This document shows positions 1 through 6,828 of a stretch of 9,673 nucleotides of DNA, piece by piece. How positions within the stretch are numbered: the first letter of the stretch is position 1; each line of letters opens with the position of its first letter. Below the pieces are notes generated by a model. It made no database searches. It saw nothing but the letters and a program-made list of their open reading frames with translations, and was not told the DNA's origin. Origin of the DNA: Clostridia bacterium (GTDB lineage: Bacteria; Bacillota; Clostridia; Oscillospirales; CAG-382); contig CAAEDF010000246.1 of NCBI GenBank assembly GCA_900754535.1, positions 1-9,673 of the forward strand, given 5' to 3'. Position numbers and translations under genes: made by a program.

Positions 1-2
1 CA

Positions 3-722
3 ATGCTTCGTCTTGACCCTGTGATAAGCATACTGAAAAGGCTGTTCGGTCTTGCCGACGACGGGATTTTTTATATCAACGGTCCCCAGACGCTTCCCTC
101 TCCGCTTTCAAAGGAGGAGGAATCCGAGCTTATCGGCCGCATGGAACATGACGAGGAGGCCCGCCGCACGCTTGTGGAGCACAACCTGCGGCTTGTGGTA
201 TACATAGCAAAAAAGTTTGAAAACACCTCCACCGGTATCGAGGATCTGATATCGATAGGTACGATAGGGCTTATGAAGGCAATAAATTCCTTCAAAAGCG
301 AAAAGCAGATAAAGCTTGCCACATACGCTTCCCGCTGCATAGAAAACGAGATACTTATGTATATACGCAAAAGCTCGTCGCAGCGGAACGAAATGTCGCT
401 TGACGAGCCGCTGAACGTCGACTGGGACGGGAACGAGCTGCTGCTTTCCGACCTGTTGGGCACGGAAAGCGATTTCGTCTACAGGAGCATAGAGGAAAAC
501 GAGGACAAGAAAATAATACTGCGCGCGCTTTCGCGTCTGTCCCCGCGCGACCGGAAGATAATCCATCTGCGTTACGGGCTGTCCGGCAGCGACACTCCGA
601 ATACCGAAAAAACGCAGAAAGAGGTGGCGGATATGCTGGGGATATCACAGTCTTATATCTCACGGCTTGAAAAGCGCATAATCGGGCGGCTGAAGGACGA
701 ACTGGTGAAACTGTCTTATTGA
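3..722 (+). CDS. sigE: RNA polymerase sporulation sigma factor, pro-sigma-E
   Basis: Directs core RNA polymerase to early mother-cell sporulation promoters. The reading frame gives 239 aa and is very like Bacillus SigE. Region 2 holds [14 protein letters not shown] (61-74), the [13 protein letters not shown] core (78-90) and [17 protein letters not shown] (104-120, promoter -10 recognition). [20 protein letters not shown] (134-153) is a SigE signature. Region 4 ends in a helix-turn-helix, [20 protein letters not shown] (206-225). The first ~23 residues look like the amphipathic, membrane-targeting pro-sequence that SpoIIGA removes. By alignment from memory to B. subtilis, the cut would fall near F23-Y24. 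The ATG is at base 3, so an upstream start outside the window cannot be excluded; the pro-sequence is about 4 residues shorter than in B. subtilis. A ~4-residue insertion (around SGSDTPNTE, 194-202) precedes the helix-turn-helix. Neither spoIIGA (would lie upstream) nor sigG (often downstream) is visible here. Confidence 0.93.
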   Translation: MLRLDPVISILKRLFGLADDGIFYINGPQTLPSPLSKEEESELIGRMEHDEEARRTLVEHNLRLVVYIAKKFENTSTGIEDLISIGTIGLMKAINSFKSEKQIKLATYASRCIENEILMYIRKSSSQRNEMSLDEPLNVDWDGNELLLSDLLGTESDFVYRSIEENEDKKIILRALSRLSPRDRKIIHLRYGLSGSDTPNTEKTQKEVADMLGISQSYISRLEKRIIGRLKDELVKLSY

Positions 723-775
723 CACGGTGTGTTTTTTGTGATAAGATAAAAATGCAGAATGTTGCTTTTACGGAA

Positions 776-781
776 AGGAGG
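776..781 (+). promoter_or_regulatory. Strong Shine-Dalgarno that indicates an ATT start
   Basis: AAAGGAGG (774-781) is a near-complete match to the 16S anti-SD complement. It ends 9 nt before an in-frame ATT at 791-793. An in-frame TAA at 782-784 closes the frame upstream, so translation must begin after it. The first in-frame ATG (845) lies 63 nt from this site and has no comparable SD, only a weak G-rich stretch. The site therefore argues for initiation at ATT. Confidence 0.75.
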
Positions 782-790
782 TAAGAACGT

Positions 791-1579
791 ATTTTCAATC
801 TTTTCAAAAGCAAAGAGGAAGCTCCGGCATATACGGACGGGCGCATGCACGGCTCGCTTAAAAAAGCCGTCGCGTTCATCGATTACGAGCACTGGTACAT
901 ATCGCTTGTCAAGAACTTCGGGCTCAAGCCCGACATAAAGGGCTGGTTTGAGGATCTCAGCACGCGCGTATATCTTACGGAGGCCGTCTTTTTTGCAGAT
1001 TTCTCACACAAGTCGCTGGCGGACGAGATAAGGCGTATCCGCCCGTATTCCAACAAGATAATCGACACGCGCTCGCCTACGGGCGTACAAAAGGACTTTA
1101 CCGATTTTATAATACTCGACAACATTTATCAGAAGGCGCTGTCATCTTCGGATATCGAAGCATTCATTCTGTTTTCGGGCGACGGGCATTTCAGCTCGGC
1201 GACCTCGTTCCTTAAAAACTTTTATTCCAAAGAAGTAGGCATTTACGGCATTCAGGGCTCGTTCAGCCGTCAGCTTCAGGACACTGCAAGCTGGTGCGTG
1301 ACTCTTCCGACGGAGGAACAGCTTTACGGCTTAAAATATCGCATGATCTTCGCGGCCCTGAGGAAAACACGCAAGATGGCAACGCGCAAAAGTCTTGCAG
1401 AGGACATATGCAAAAGCAACCGCAGCGTAAAAAAATCGGAAATAGACGGCGCGCTCAAGCGGCTGATAGCCGAAGGGTACATAACGGAGCGCTCGGTATC
1501 CTCCAGGTCCGGCAAGCAGGCGGAGTGCCTGTTCGTGGACTGGGACAAGGTGGATTCCGGACCGTACGGTGAAATCTGA
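791..1579 (+). CDS. NYN-domain (PIN-like, DUF88/LabA family) putative RNase with C-terminal winged-helix-like region
   Basis: Predicted metal-dependent RNA nuclease of the NYN/PIN-like fold. The substrate is unknown. The start is taken at ATT 791 because of the SD at 776-781, giving 262 aa with an 18-residue leader (first codon read as Met, then FNLFKSKEEAPAYTDGR) before the in-frame ATG at 845. The conservative alternative is ATG 845, 244 aa. In the 262-aa numbering, AVAFIDYEHW places the first acidic residue at D31, KDFTDFIILD gives D102 and D105, and ILFSGDGHFSSA gives D131. This is the usual acidic arrangement of NYN nucleases. Residues ~185-240 (RKTRKMATRKSLAEDICKSN, then EIDGALKRLIAEGYI) resemble a winged helix and may bind nucleic acid. 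There is no signal peptide or membrane segment. The gene lies 68 nt after sigE with no clear terminator between, so it may be co-transcribed. The family call is good; the role is not known. Confidence 0.8.
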   Translation: MFNLFKSKEEAPAYTDGRMHGSLKKAVAFIDYEHWYISLVKNFGLKPDIKGWFEDLSTRVYLTEAVFFADFSHKSLADEIRRIRPYSNKIIDTRSPTGVQKDFTDFIILDNIYQKALSSSDIEAFILFSGDGHFSSATSFLKNFYSKEVGIYGIQGSFSRQLQDTASWCVTLPTEEQLYGLKYRMIFAALRKTRKMATRKSLAEDICKSNRSVKKSEIDGALKRLIAEGYITERSVSSRSGKQAECLFVDWDKVDSGPYGEI

Positions 1580-1620
1580 GCCGGTTGATGCGGCACATAT
1601 CGGAAAAAAGTTGATTTCGG

Positions 1621-1646
1621 GCAATAATTTACTTAAAAACTATTGC
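1621..1646. repeat. Imperfect inverted repeat overlapping the rimP -35 box
   Basis: GCAATAATTT (1621-1630) pairs with AAACTATTGC (1637-1646) with one A-C mismatch and a 6-nt spacer. The right arm overlaps the -35 hexamer at 1643-1648. The repeat is AT-rich and has no T-tract, so it does not look like an intrinsic terminator. A regulator-binding site is possible, but so is chance in AT-rich promoter DNA. Confidence 0.4.
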
Positions 1647-1671
1647 AATTCGGAAAAAAACATGATATTAT
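1643..1671 (+). promoter_or_regulatory. Sigma-A-type promoter of the rimP-nusA-infB operon
   Basis: -35 TTGCAA (1643-1648), 17-nt spacer, -10 TATTAT (1666-1671), with an extended -10 TG at 1663-1664. The upstream DNA is AT-rich. Transcription would begin near 1678, just before the hairpin at 1685. This is the only good promoter I see ahead of the eight-gene block, and it fits the ~150-nt leader before rimP. Confidence 0.65.
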
Positions 1672-1684
1672 AAACGGTAGAGTG

Positions 1685-1713
1685 ATTAAGAGTGGGTTGT
1701 GCCCACTCTTAAT
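1685..1713 (+). promoter_or_regulatory. Perfect 12-bp hairpin at the 5' end of the rimP operon leader
   Basis: ATTAAGAGTGGG (1685-1696) and CCCACTCTTAAT (1702-1713) are exact reverse complements around the 5-nt loop TTGTG. G-T wobbles could extend the stem by a few pairs. No run of T follows (the next bases are TGTTAGTTAC), so it is a poor intrinsic terminator. It sits about 7 nt from the predicted transcription start, so it could cap and stabilise the 5' end, be a protein-binding site, or be one arm of an attenuator. From memory, hairpins with an AGAGTGGG-type stem occur ahead of rimP in other Firmicutes. The exact role is not shown by the sequence. Confidence 0.7.
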
Positions 1714-1762
1714 TGTTAGTTACAAGCTTTATAAAGGATACCGTGATATAAATACGTATCGC

Positions 1763-1794
1763 TCCCGGATGAACTCATCCCGGAATACCGGTAT
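1763..1794 (+). repeat. Second leader hairpin and adjacent palindrome
   Basis: TCC-C-GGATG (1763-1771) folds on CATCC-C-GGA (1776-1784) with a 4-nt loop AACT and one C-C mismatch. The perfect 10-bp palindrome ATACCGGTAT (1785-1794) follows directly. Both lie in the rimP leader, 32-63 nt before the start codon. They could be RNA structure that affects rimP translation, but the stems are short. Confidence 0.35.
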
Positions 1795-1825
1795 CCCGCA
1801 TACGGCGCGGAAAGGACGGCGGCGA

Positions 1826-2278
1826 ATGAAGAAGAACACCGCTTCGGCGGTCAGGGAGCTGATAGAGGACACCGTGCGCGGCCTGGGCTTTACGCTCTGG
1901 GACGTGACATACGAGAAGGACGGAAGGGATTATAATCTCGTCGTTTCAATAGACAAAGACTCCGGCGTGTCCATAGAGGACTGCAAGACCGTGACGGATG
2001 CCGTGGAACCGATAATCGACGAAGCCGACCCGATAGAGAACTCTTATTGCCTTGAGGTATCCAGCGCCGGCGTTTACCGCGTGCTGAGGACGGACGCGCA
2101 TCTCGAATACGCCGTTTCCCACGGCTGCCCGGTCACCGCAAGCGCATACACGGCAGTTTTCGGCCGCTCCAAGACCCACGTCGGAAAAATAACCGGATTT
2201 GACAGCGAAAAAATATATTTTGACAACAATATTTCGGCAGACAGGAAAAGCATCTCGAGGCTTGAAGCCGAGTGCTGA
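1826..2278 (+). CDS. rimP: Ribosome maturation factor RimP
   Basis: RimP (YlxS/YhbC family) assists late 30S subunit assembly. The start at ATG 1826 follows GGAAAGGA (1809-1816) by 9 nt and gives 150 aa, the normal family length. An in-frame ATG at 1769 lacks an SD at useful distance. The N-terminal alpha/beta domain contains GLGFTLWDVTYEKDGRDYNLVVSIDKDSGVSIEDCKTVTDAVEPIID (split here over about residues 17-63), followed by the YCLEVSSAGVYRVLRTDAHLEY segment (72-93) and a C-terminal SH3-like domain with VGKITGFDSEKIYFD. The usual SSPGLDRPL motif reads SSAGVYRVL, a noticeable divergence. It is the first gene of the operon, just before nusA, as in other Firmicutes. Confidence 0.9.
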   Translation: MKKNTASAVRELIEDTVRGLGFTLWDVTYEKDGRDYNLVVSIDKDSGVSIEDCKTVTDAVEPIIDEADPIENSYCLEVSSAGVYRVLRTDAHLEYAVSHGCPVTASAYTAVFGRSKTHVGKITGFDSEKIYFDNNISADRKSISRLEAEC

Positions 2279-2351
2279 CTGTTTCCGGCCGCGGTACGCT
2301 TCTCCCCTATCCTGCGGCGCGGTGAGCGAGAAAGGAATGATTTGTAAAAAA

Positions 2352-3440
2352 ATGAACAAGGAATTTTTTGAAGCGCTTGATATGCTTGAAAAGGAAAAAG
2401 GCATCCCCAAGGGTGAAATGATGGAAAAGGTGGAAAACGCGCTGCTTGCCGCGTTCCGCAAGGAGACCAACGGCAACGAAAACGTGCGTATAAAGCTTGA
2501 TCCCGAAAAAAGCGACGTGAAGATGTACGTACAGCTGACGGTCGTGGAAGAGGTCACCGACCCGAAAACCGAGATCTCGCTTGAAGACGCCCGGCTTCAC
2601 AAAAAGAAGATAGCTCTCGGCGACATATACGAAGTAGAGCTTAAAACAAAGAACTTCGGACGCATAGCCGCGCAGACCGCCAAGCAGGTGATAATACAGG
2701 CGATACGTGAAGCGGAGCGCGGGATGATGATACGCGAATATGAGGAAAAGAAAGAAAGCATCGTTTCCGCCGTCGTCACGCTTATAGACCCCAACACCGG
2801 CAACGCGACGCTGGAAATAGGCAAAAACGAGATGGTCCTTTTCCGCAACGAGCAGCTTCCGAACGAAACTCTCCGCGTGGGCGACCGCATAAAAGTGCTT
2901 ATCACGGATATACGCCACAACACCCGCGGCCCGTCGGTAATGCTTTCGAGGACGCATCCGGCGCTCATAAAGCGGCTGTTTGAGCTTGAGATCCCCGAGA
3001 TAAGCGAAGGGATAGTGGAAATAAAATCCATTGCAAGGGAAGCCGGCTCGCGCACGAAGATCGCCGTCCTTTCCAACGACCCGGCGGTAGACCCGATAGG
3101 CGCGTGCATCGGCCCGCGCGGCAGCCGCAAGAATTCGGTCGCATCCGAGGTCGGCGGCGAAAAGATAGATATAATCCCCTACAAGGAGGACCCTGCGGAA
3201 TATATCAGCGCCGCTCTCGCACCCGCAACGGTGCTTTCGGTCGAAAAGCTGCCGGACAGCGACAGGTCGTTCCGCGTTATTGTTGCGGACGACCAGCTTT
3301 CGCTTGCGATAGGCCGCGAGGGGCAGAACGCCAGACTTGCCGCCAAGCTTACGGGCTTTAAGATAGACATAAAAGGCGACAGATCGCTGCGCGGTGACGA
3401 GCAGACGGCCGGCGCCGGCGCAGAGGACGCCGCCGAATAA
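2352..3440 (+). CDS. nusA: Transcription termination/antitermination factor NusA
   Basis: NusA binds elongating RNA polymerase and nascent RNA, and modulates pausing, intrinsic termination and antitermination. From ATG 2352 it is 362 aa, typical of the short Firmicutes form that lacks the C-terminal acidic repeats of E. coli NusA. The N-terminal polymerase-binding domain begins MNKEFFEALDMLEKEKGI. An S1 domain spans about 137-205. KH1 carries the GPRGSR loop (254-259) and KH2 the GREGQNAR loop (321-328), followed by LAAKLTGFKIDIKGD. The start is uncertain: an in-frame ATG at 2337 would add MICKK. AAAGGA (2331-2336) abuts 2337 and lies 15 nt before 2352, so neither spacing is ideal. ATG 2352 matches the family N-terminus best. 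The rimP-nusA gap is 73 nt. Confidence 0.95.
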   Translation: MNKEFFEALDMLEKEKGIPKGEMMEKVENALLAAFRKETNGNENVRIKLDPEKSDVKMYVQLTVVEEVTDPKTEISLEDARLHKKKIALGDIYEVELKTKNFGRIAAQTAKQVIIQAIREAERGMMIREYEEKKESIVSAVVTLIDPNTGNATLEIGKNEMVLFRNEQLPNETLRVGDRIKVLITDIRHNTRGPSVMLSRTHPALIKRLFELEIPEISEGIVEIKSIAREAGSRTKIAVLSNDPAVDPIGACIGPRGSRKNSVASEVGGEKIDIIPYKEDPAEYISAALAPATVLSVEKLPDSDRSFRVIVADDQLSLAIGREGQNARLAAKLTGFKIDIKGDRSLRGDEQTAGAGAEDAAE

Positions 3441-3479
3441 ACGGCCTGCTTGCCTGCGGACGGGAGGCGAACTCTTTTG

Positions 3480-3764
3480 ATGAAAGAAAAAAAGGTGCCG
3501 ATGCGCAAATGCACCGGCTGCTCGGAGATGAAGCCCAAATCCGAGCTTATAAGGATTGTCAAGAACAGCGAGGGCGAGGTATCGCTCGACCCGGGCGGAA
3601 AAAAGCCGGGACGCGGCGCATACATCTGCAGACGGCCGGAATGCCTTGCACAGGCCAGGAAAGCAAAGCGGCTTGAAAAGGCGTTCTCCTGCAGGATAGC
3701 TCCGGAGATTTACGACGCATTGGAGGAACGGTTATCAAAGCTTCAGACAGACGGGCGGGAATGA
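3480..3764 (+). CDS. rnpM: RNase P modulator RnpM (YlxR, DUF448)
   Basis: Small basic RNA-binding protein of the YlxR family, reported in B. subtilis to bind the RNase P RNA and modulate tRNA processing, hence RnpM. The product is 94 aa. The family core is complete: PMRKCTGCSEMKPKSELIRI near the N-terminus, then LDPGGKKPGRGAYICRRPEC and KAKRLEKAF. GGGAGG (3462-3467) is 12 nt from ATG 3480 and 9 nt from the adjacent in-frame TTG 3477, so TTG initiation would only add one residue. The stop overlaps the ATG of the next gene (ATGA at 3761-3764). The position between nusA and ylxQ-infB is the conserved one. Confidence 0.9.
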   Translation: MKEKKVPMRKCTGCSEMKPKSELIRIVKNSEGEVSLDPGGKKPGRGAYICRRPECLAQARKAKRLEKAFSCRIAPEIYDALEERLSKLQTDGRE

Positions 3765-4129
3765 TCGGGCTTGCCCGAAAAGCGGGAAAGCTTGCGGTCG
3801 GCTCGGACGCGGTCGAGACCGCGGTAAGGAACGGGAAAGCCGTGCTTGTGCTGCTTGCGGCAGACGCCTCAGCCGGCACAAAAAAGCGAATAGGCGACAA
3901 ATGCGCTTCATACGGCGTAGCTCTTCAGACCACGGAATACACACGTGAGCGGCTGGGAGCCGCGGTCGGCAAGGATCCGGCCGCGTGTGCGGCGTTTCTC
4001 GACGCTTCGTTCGCCACCGCCTTCAACGGCGCGGGCGGCAAAGTAAAAAGCGGCTTTACGGAAGCCGAAAACTCTTCCGGCACGGACATCGGAGTGCCGG
4101 TCAATGCGATCAGTGACAGAAAGGAATGA
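3761..4129 (+). CDS. ylxQ: L7Ae-family RNA-binding protein YlxQ
   Basis: Homologue of ribosomal protein L7Ae, a family that binds kink-turn RNA. The cellular role of YlxQ in bacteria is not settled. MIGLARKAGKLAVGSDAVE, then VLVLLAADASAGTKKRI and LGAAVGKDPAACAAFLDASF are the recognisable L7Ae core. From ATG 3761 it is 122 aa, overlapping rnpM by 4 nt (ATGA), which suggests translational coupling. This start begins inside the first helix: from memory, homologues have about 8-10 residues before the LLGLA segment. An in-frame ATC at 3734, 6 nt after GGAGGA (3722-3727), would restore them (131 aa). After about residue 92 there is a polar, low-complexity tail (GGKVKSGFTEAENSSGTD and on) beyond the usual end of the fold. 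Confidence 0.82.
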   Translation: MIGLARKAGKLAVGSDAVETAVRNGKAVLVLLAADASAGTKKRIGDKCASYGVALQTTEYTRERLGAAVGKDPAACAAFLDASFATAFNGAGGKVKSGFTEAENSSGTDIGVPVNAISDRKE

Positions 4130-4135
4130 GCATAT

Positions 4136-6466
4136 ATGGCTACACCTGCGGATAAATACAGAATAAACGCCCTTGCAAAGGATCTCAACGTAAAATCAAA
4201 GGATATCATCGAGCTTATCGCCGCCGCCGGCAAAGGGCAGAAAAGCTCCATGACCGCGCTGAGCGAAGAAGAGCTGAGCTATGTCTTCGAGCACTACACA
4301 CAGAAAAATCAGGTGGACATCGCCGCGTTTTTCAAAAAGTATGACGAGAAGAAGCAGCAGCGCGCCCGCGAGGAAGCGGAAAAGAACGCACAGGAGCAGG
4401 AAAAGGCCAAAGAGCCCCAACAGCAGCAGGGTTCAAAGCCTCAGCAGCAGGGCGGCGGCGTAAAGCCTCAGCAGCAGCACAAGCGCTCCCGCAGCGACGT
4501 GCGGGTCGTGGACACACGCGGCACAAGCAACGTCAATATAGACAAATACGACGAAAAGCTTGACAAATTCGTGCCCGAAGCGGCAAACATCAATTCGGGC
4601 AAGCAGAAAATAAAAAAGAAGAACACGCGCGACCAGAGCGGCGACCGCAGAAATTCACGCGGCCGCAACGATATGCGCAAAAACCAGCCGCAGCACCAGC
4701 AGCCCAAGCCGAAGCCCGTTCAGCTTTCGATAACCGTGCCGGACGAAATAGTCGTCGGCGAGCTGGCGTCGAGGATGAAGGTCAGCGCGGCCGAGGTCAT
4801 CAAAAAGCTTATGAACATGGGCCTTATGGTCAGCGTGAACCAGGTGATAGACTATGACTCGGCATACCTTGTTGCCGACGAATTCAAGATAAAGGTCACC
4901 AAAGAGGTGGTCGTGACCATTGAAGACAAGCTGATAGACGACAGCGAGGACAGCGAGGAGAGCCTTGTGCCGCGTGCGCCGGTGGTTGTCGTCATGGGAC
5001 ACGTCGACCACGGCAAGACCAGCCTGCTTGACGCGATAAGGAACACGCACGTCACGGCCGGCGAGGCGGGCGGTATAACCCAGCACATCGGCGCGTACCG
5101 CGTCAATGTCCAGGGGCGCGAGATAACCTTTCTCGACACGCCCGGCCATGAGGCGTTCACCTCCATGCGTGCGCGCGGCGCCAACCTCACGGATATCGCC
5201 GTGCTTGTCGTCGCCGCGGACGACGGAATAATGCCGCAGACCGTTGAAGCGATAAACCATGCCAAGGCCGCGGGCGTTACCATAATCGTCGCGATAAACA
5301 AGATCGACAAGCCGGGAGCCGACCCGGACCGCGTAAAGCAGGAGCTTACGCAATATGAGCTCGTCCCGGAGGAATGGGGCGGCGACACGATATGCGTGAA
5401 CGTCTCGGCGCTCAAGGGCACCGGGATAAACGAGCTGCTTGAGATGATAATCCTGTCGGCCGACATGATGGAGCTCAAGGCAAATCCCTCGCGCGCCGCA
5501 AAGGGCGTGGTCATAGAGGCCAAGCTTGACAAGGGCCGCGGCGCCGTAGCCACCGTGCTCGTTCAGAACGGCACGCTCAAATGCGGCGATATCGTCATCG
5601 CCGGGACTGCAACAGGGCGTGTGCGCTCGATGACGAACGACAAGGGCGAGCAGGTAAAATCGGCCGGCCCCTCGTTCCCCGTTGAGATAATGGGGCTTTC
5701 CGAAGCGCCCAACGCGGGCGACGTGTTCAACGCCGTTGCCGACGAGCGCATGGCGAGAGAGCTTGTGGAACAGCGCAAGCAGAAGGAAAAGGAAGAGCAC
5801 TTCAGCAAGGACGCCAAGGTGAACCTTGACGACCTGTTCAGCCAGATAGAAAGCGGCATAAAAACACTGAATATCATCGTAAAAGCCGACGTCCAGGGCT
5901 CGGCGGAGGCCGTCAAGCAATCGCTGCTGAAGCTGTCCAACGACGAGGTCAAGGTGTCGGTGATACATTCGGGCGTCGGCGGCATAACCGAAAGCGACGT
6001 CATGCTTGCCGCCGCCTCAAACGCGCTCATCATAGGCTTCAACATCCGTCCGGACAAAAAGGCCCTCGACGCCGCCGCGCGCGACTCGGTGGATATCCGC
6101 ACATACAGGATAATCTACGAGTGCATAGAAGAAATGGAAGCGGCCATGAAAGGTATGCTTGCGCCCAAATTCAGGGAATCGGTCATCGGCCACGCGGAGG
6201 TGCGCCAGACGATACGCGTGCCCAACGTGGGAACGATAGCCGGCTCTTACGTGACCGACGGAAAGATCGCAAGAAACGCGCTTATCCGCGTGCTGCGTGA
6301 CAGCGTTGTCATATTCGAGGATAAAATCAGCTCGCTGCGCCGCTTCAAGGACGACGTTCGCGAGGTCGCGCAGTCGTTCGAATGCGGCATAGGGCTTGAG
6401 AAGTTCAACGACATCAGGGAGGGCGACGTCCTCGAGGCGTATGTGATGGAGGAGATCGAACAGTAA
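4136..6466 (+). CDS. infB: Translation initiation factor IF-2
   Basis: GTPase that recruits fMet-tRNA to the 30S subunit and promotes subunit joining. It is 776 aa. The start ATG 4136 follows AAAGGA (4120-4125) by 10 nt. An IF2_N-type domain (about 7-60) is followed by a charged, Gln-rich linker (about 70-195) with two KPQQQ units and an RGRND-type basic patch, then a second IF2_N-like domain (about 196-255). The G domain is complete: G1 GHVDHGKT (288-295), G2 region [10 protein letters not shown] (312-321), G3 DTPGH (334-338), G4 NKID (388-391) and G5 SALKG (424-428). Beta-barrel and C-terminal domains follow, ending with the initiator-tRNA binding C2 domain ([20 protein letters not shown] and [17 protein letters not shown]). 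It starts 6 nt after ylxQ and overlaps rbfA by one base. Confidence 0.98.
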   Translation: MATPADKYRINALAKDLNVKSKDIIELIAAAGKGQKSSMTALSEEELSYVFEHYTQKNQVDIAAFFKKYDEKKQQRAREEAEKNAQEQEKAKEPQQQQGSKPQQQGGGVKPQQQHKRSRSDVRVVDTRGTSNVNIDKYDEKLDKFVPEAANINSGKQKIKKKNTRDQSGDRRNSRGRNDMRKNQPQHQQPKPKPVQLSITVPDEIVVGELASRMKVSAAEVIKKLMNMGLMVSVNQVIDYDSAYLVADEFKIKVTKEVVVTIEDKLIDDSEDSEESLVPRAPVVVVMGHVDHGKTSLLDAIRNTHVTAGEAGGITQHIGAYRVNVQGREITFLDTPGHEAFTSMRARGANLTDIAVLVVAADDGIMPQTVEAINHAKAAGVTIIVAINKIDKPGADPDRVKQELTQYELVPEEWGGDTICVNVSALKGTGINELLEMIILSADMMELKANPSRAAKGVVIEAKLDKGRGAVATVLVQNGTLKCGDIVIAGTATGRVRSMTNDKGEQVKSAGPSFPVEIMGLSEAPNAGDVFNAVADERMARELVEQRKQKEKEEHFSKDAKVNLDDLFSQIESGIKTLNIIVKADVQGSAEAVKQSLLKLSNDEVKVSVIHSGVGGITESDVMLAAASNALIIGFNIRPDKKALDAAARDSVDIRTYRIIYECIEEMEAAMKGMLAPKFRESVIGHAEVRQTIRVPNVGTIAGSYVTDGKIARNALIRVLRDSVVIFEDKISSLRRFKDDVREVAQSFECGIGLEKFNDIREGDVLEAYVMEEIEQ
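4435..4477 (+). repeat. In-frame 16-bp direct repeat in the infB linker
   Basis: AAAGCCTCAGCAGCAG occurs at 4435-4450 and 4462-4477, 27 bp apart (nine codons), encoding KPQQQ twice around GGGV. CAG-rich codons continue on both sides (AACAGCAGCAGG at 4419-4430). It lies in the unstructured linker of IF-2, where length variation is usually tolerated. Confidence 0.75.
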
Positions 6467-6828
6467 TGGCCGCGCACAGACAGGACCGTCTCAACCGTCA
6501 GATCGCCGCCGAAGTCGGCGAGATACTGCGCACGGTCAAGGACCCGCGTGTTTCGGGCGCGCTGATATGCGTCACCGGCGCCGAAGTGAGCCCCGATCTG
6601 TCAAACGCAAAAATATTCTACGGGTTTCTGGGCAGTTCGGGCACGACTCAGGAGATCGCCAAAGGCCTTGCAAGCGCATCGGGCTATATCCGTTCGGAGC
6701 TCGCCGCCCGGCTGAACACGCGGATAACTCCGAAGCTGACATTCATCCATGACAACAGCGCCGAAAATGCGATGAACATCTCCAGGATACTCAAGGAGAT
6801 AGAAACAGATGAAGGAACTGAACGTTAG
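6466..6828 (+). CDS. rbfA: Ribosome-binding factor A
   Basis: RbfA has a KH-like fold and binds the 30S subunit during late maturation of the 16S rRNA 5' end. It is 120 aa, the usual length. HRQDRLNRQIAAEVGEILR (4-22) is the N-terminal helix; DPRVSGALICVTGAEVSPDL (26-45), KIFYGFLG, YIRSELAARLNTRITPKLTF and the C-terminal ISRILKEI follow the family pattern. The ATG at 6466 shares its A with the infB stop (TAATG). GGAGGAG (6448-6454) lies inside the infB 3' end, so expression is probably coupled to infB. It works in the same pathway as RimP, encoded at the operon start. Confidence 0.95.
   Translation: MAAHRQDRLNRQIAAEVGEILRTVKDPRVSGALICVTGAEVSPDLSNAKIFYGFLGSSGTTQEIAKGLASASGYIRSELAARLNTRITPKLTFIHDNSAENAMNISRILKEIETDEGTER

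Noticed and set aside
723..775. Possible terminator or promoter after sigE in the T- and A-rich stretch
   Set aside because: TTTTTT and ATAAAAA are present, but no GC stem and no -35/-10 pair with normal spacing could be found.
1733..1748. AAAGGA followed by GTG ATA TAA, a possible leader peptide
   Set aside because: It would encode only two residues, and the SD-GTG spacing of 4 nt is short. No coding signal is present.
1643..1825. N-terminal extension of rimP from TTG 1643 or ATG 1769
   Set aside because: TTG 1643 is the -35 box, upstream of the predicted transcript. ATG 1769 has no SD within useful distance. ATG 1826 has a good SD and gives the normal RimP length.
2279..2351. GC-rich rimP-nusA gap as a structured regulatory element
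   Set aside because: CCGCG and CGCGG can pair, but the stem is short with a long loop in GC-rich DNA. It is not distinguishable from chance.
4655..5968. Long open frame on the minus strand opposite infB (437 codons)
   Set aside because: It lies entirely antisense to the unmistakable IF-2 GTPase domain. Its translation is rich in His, Val, Arg and Leu with no recognisable domain, as expected for the reverse strand of a codon-biased gene.
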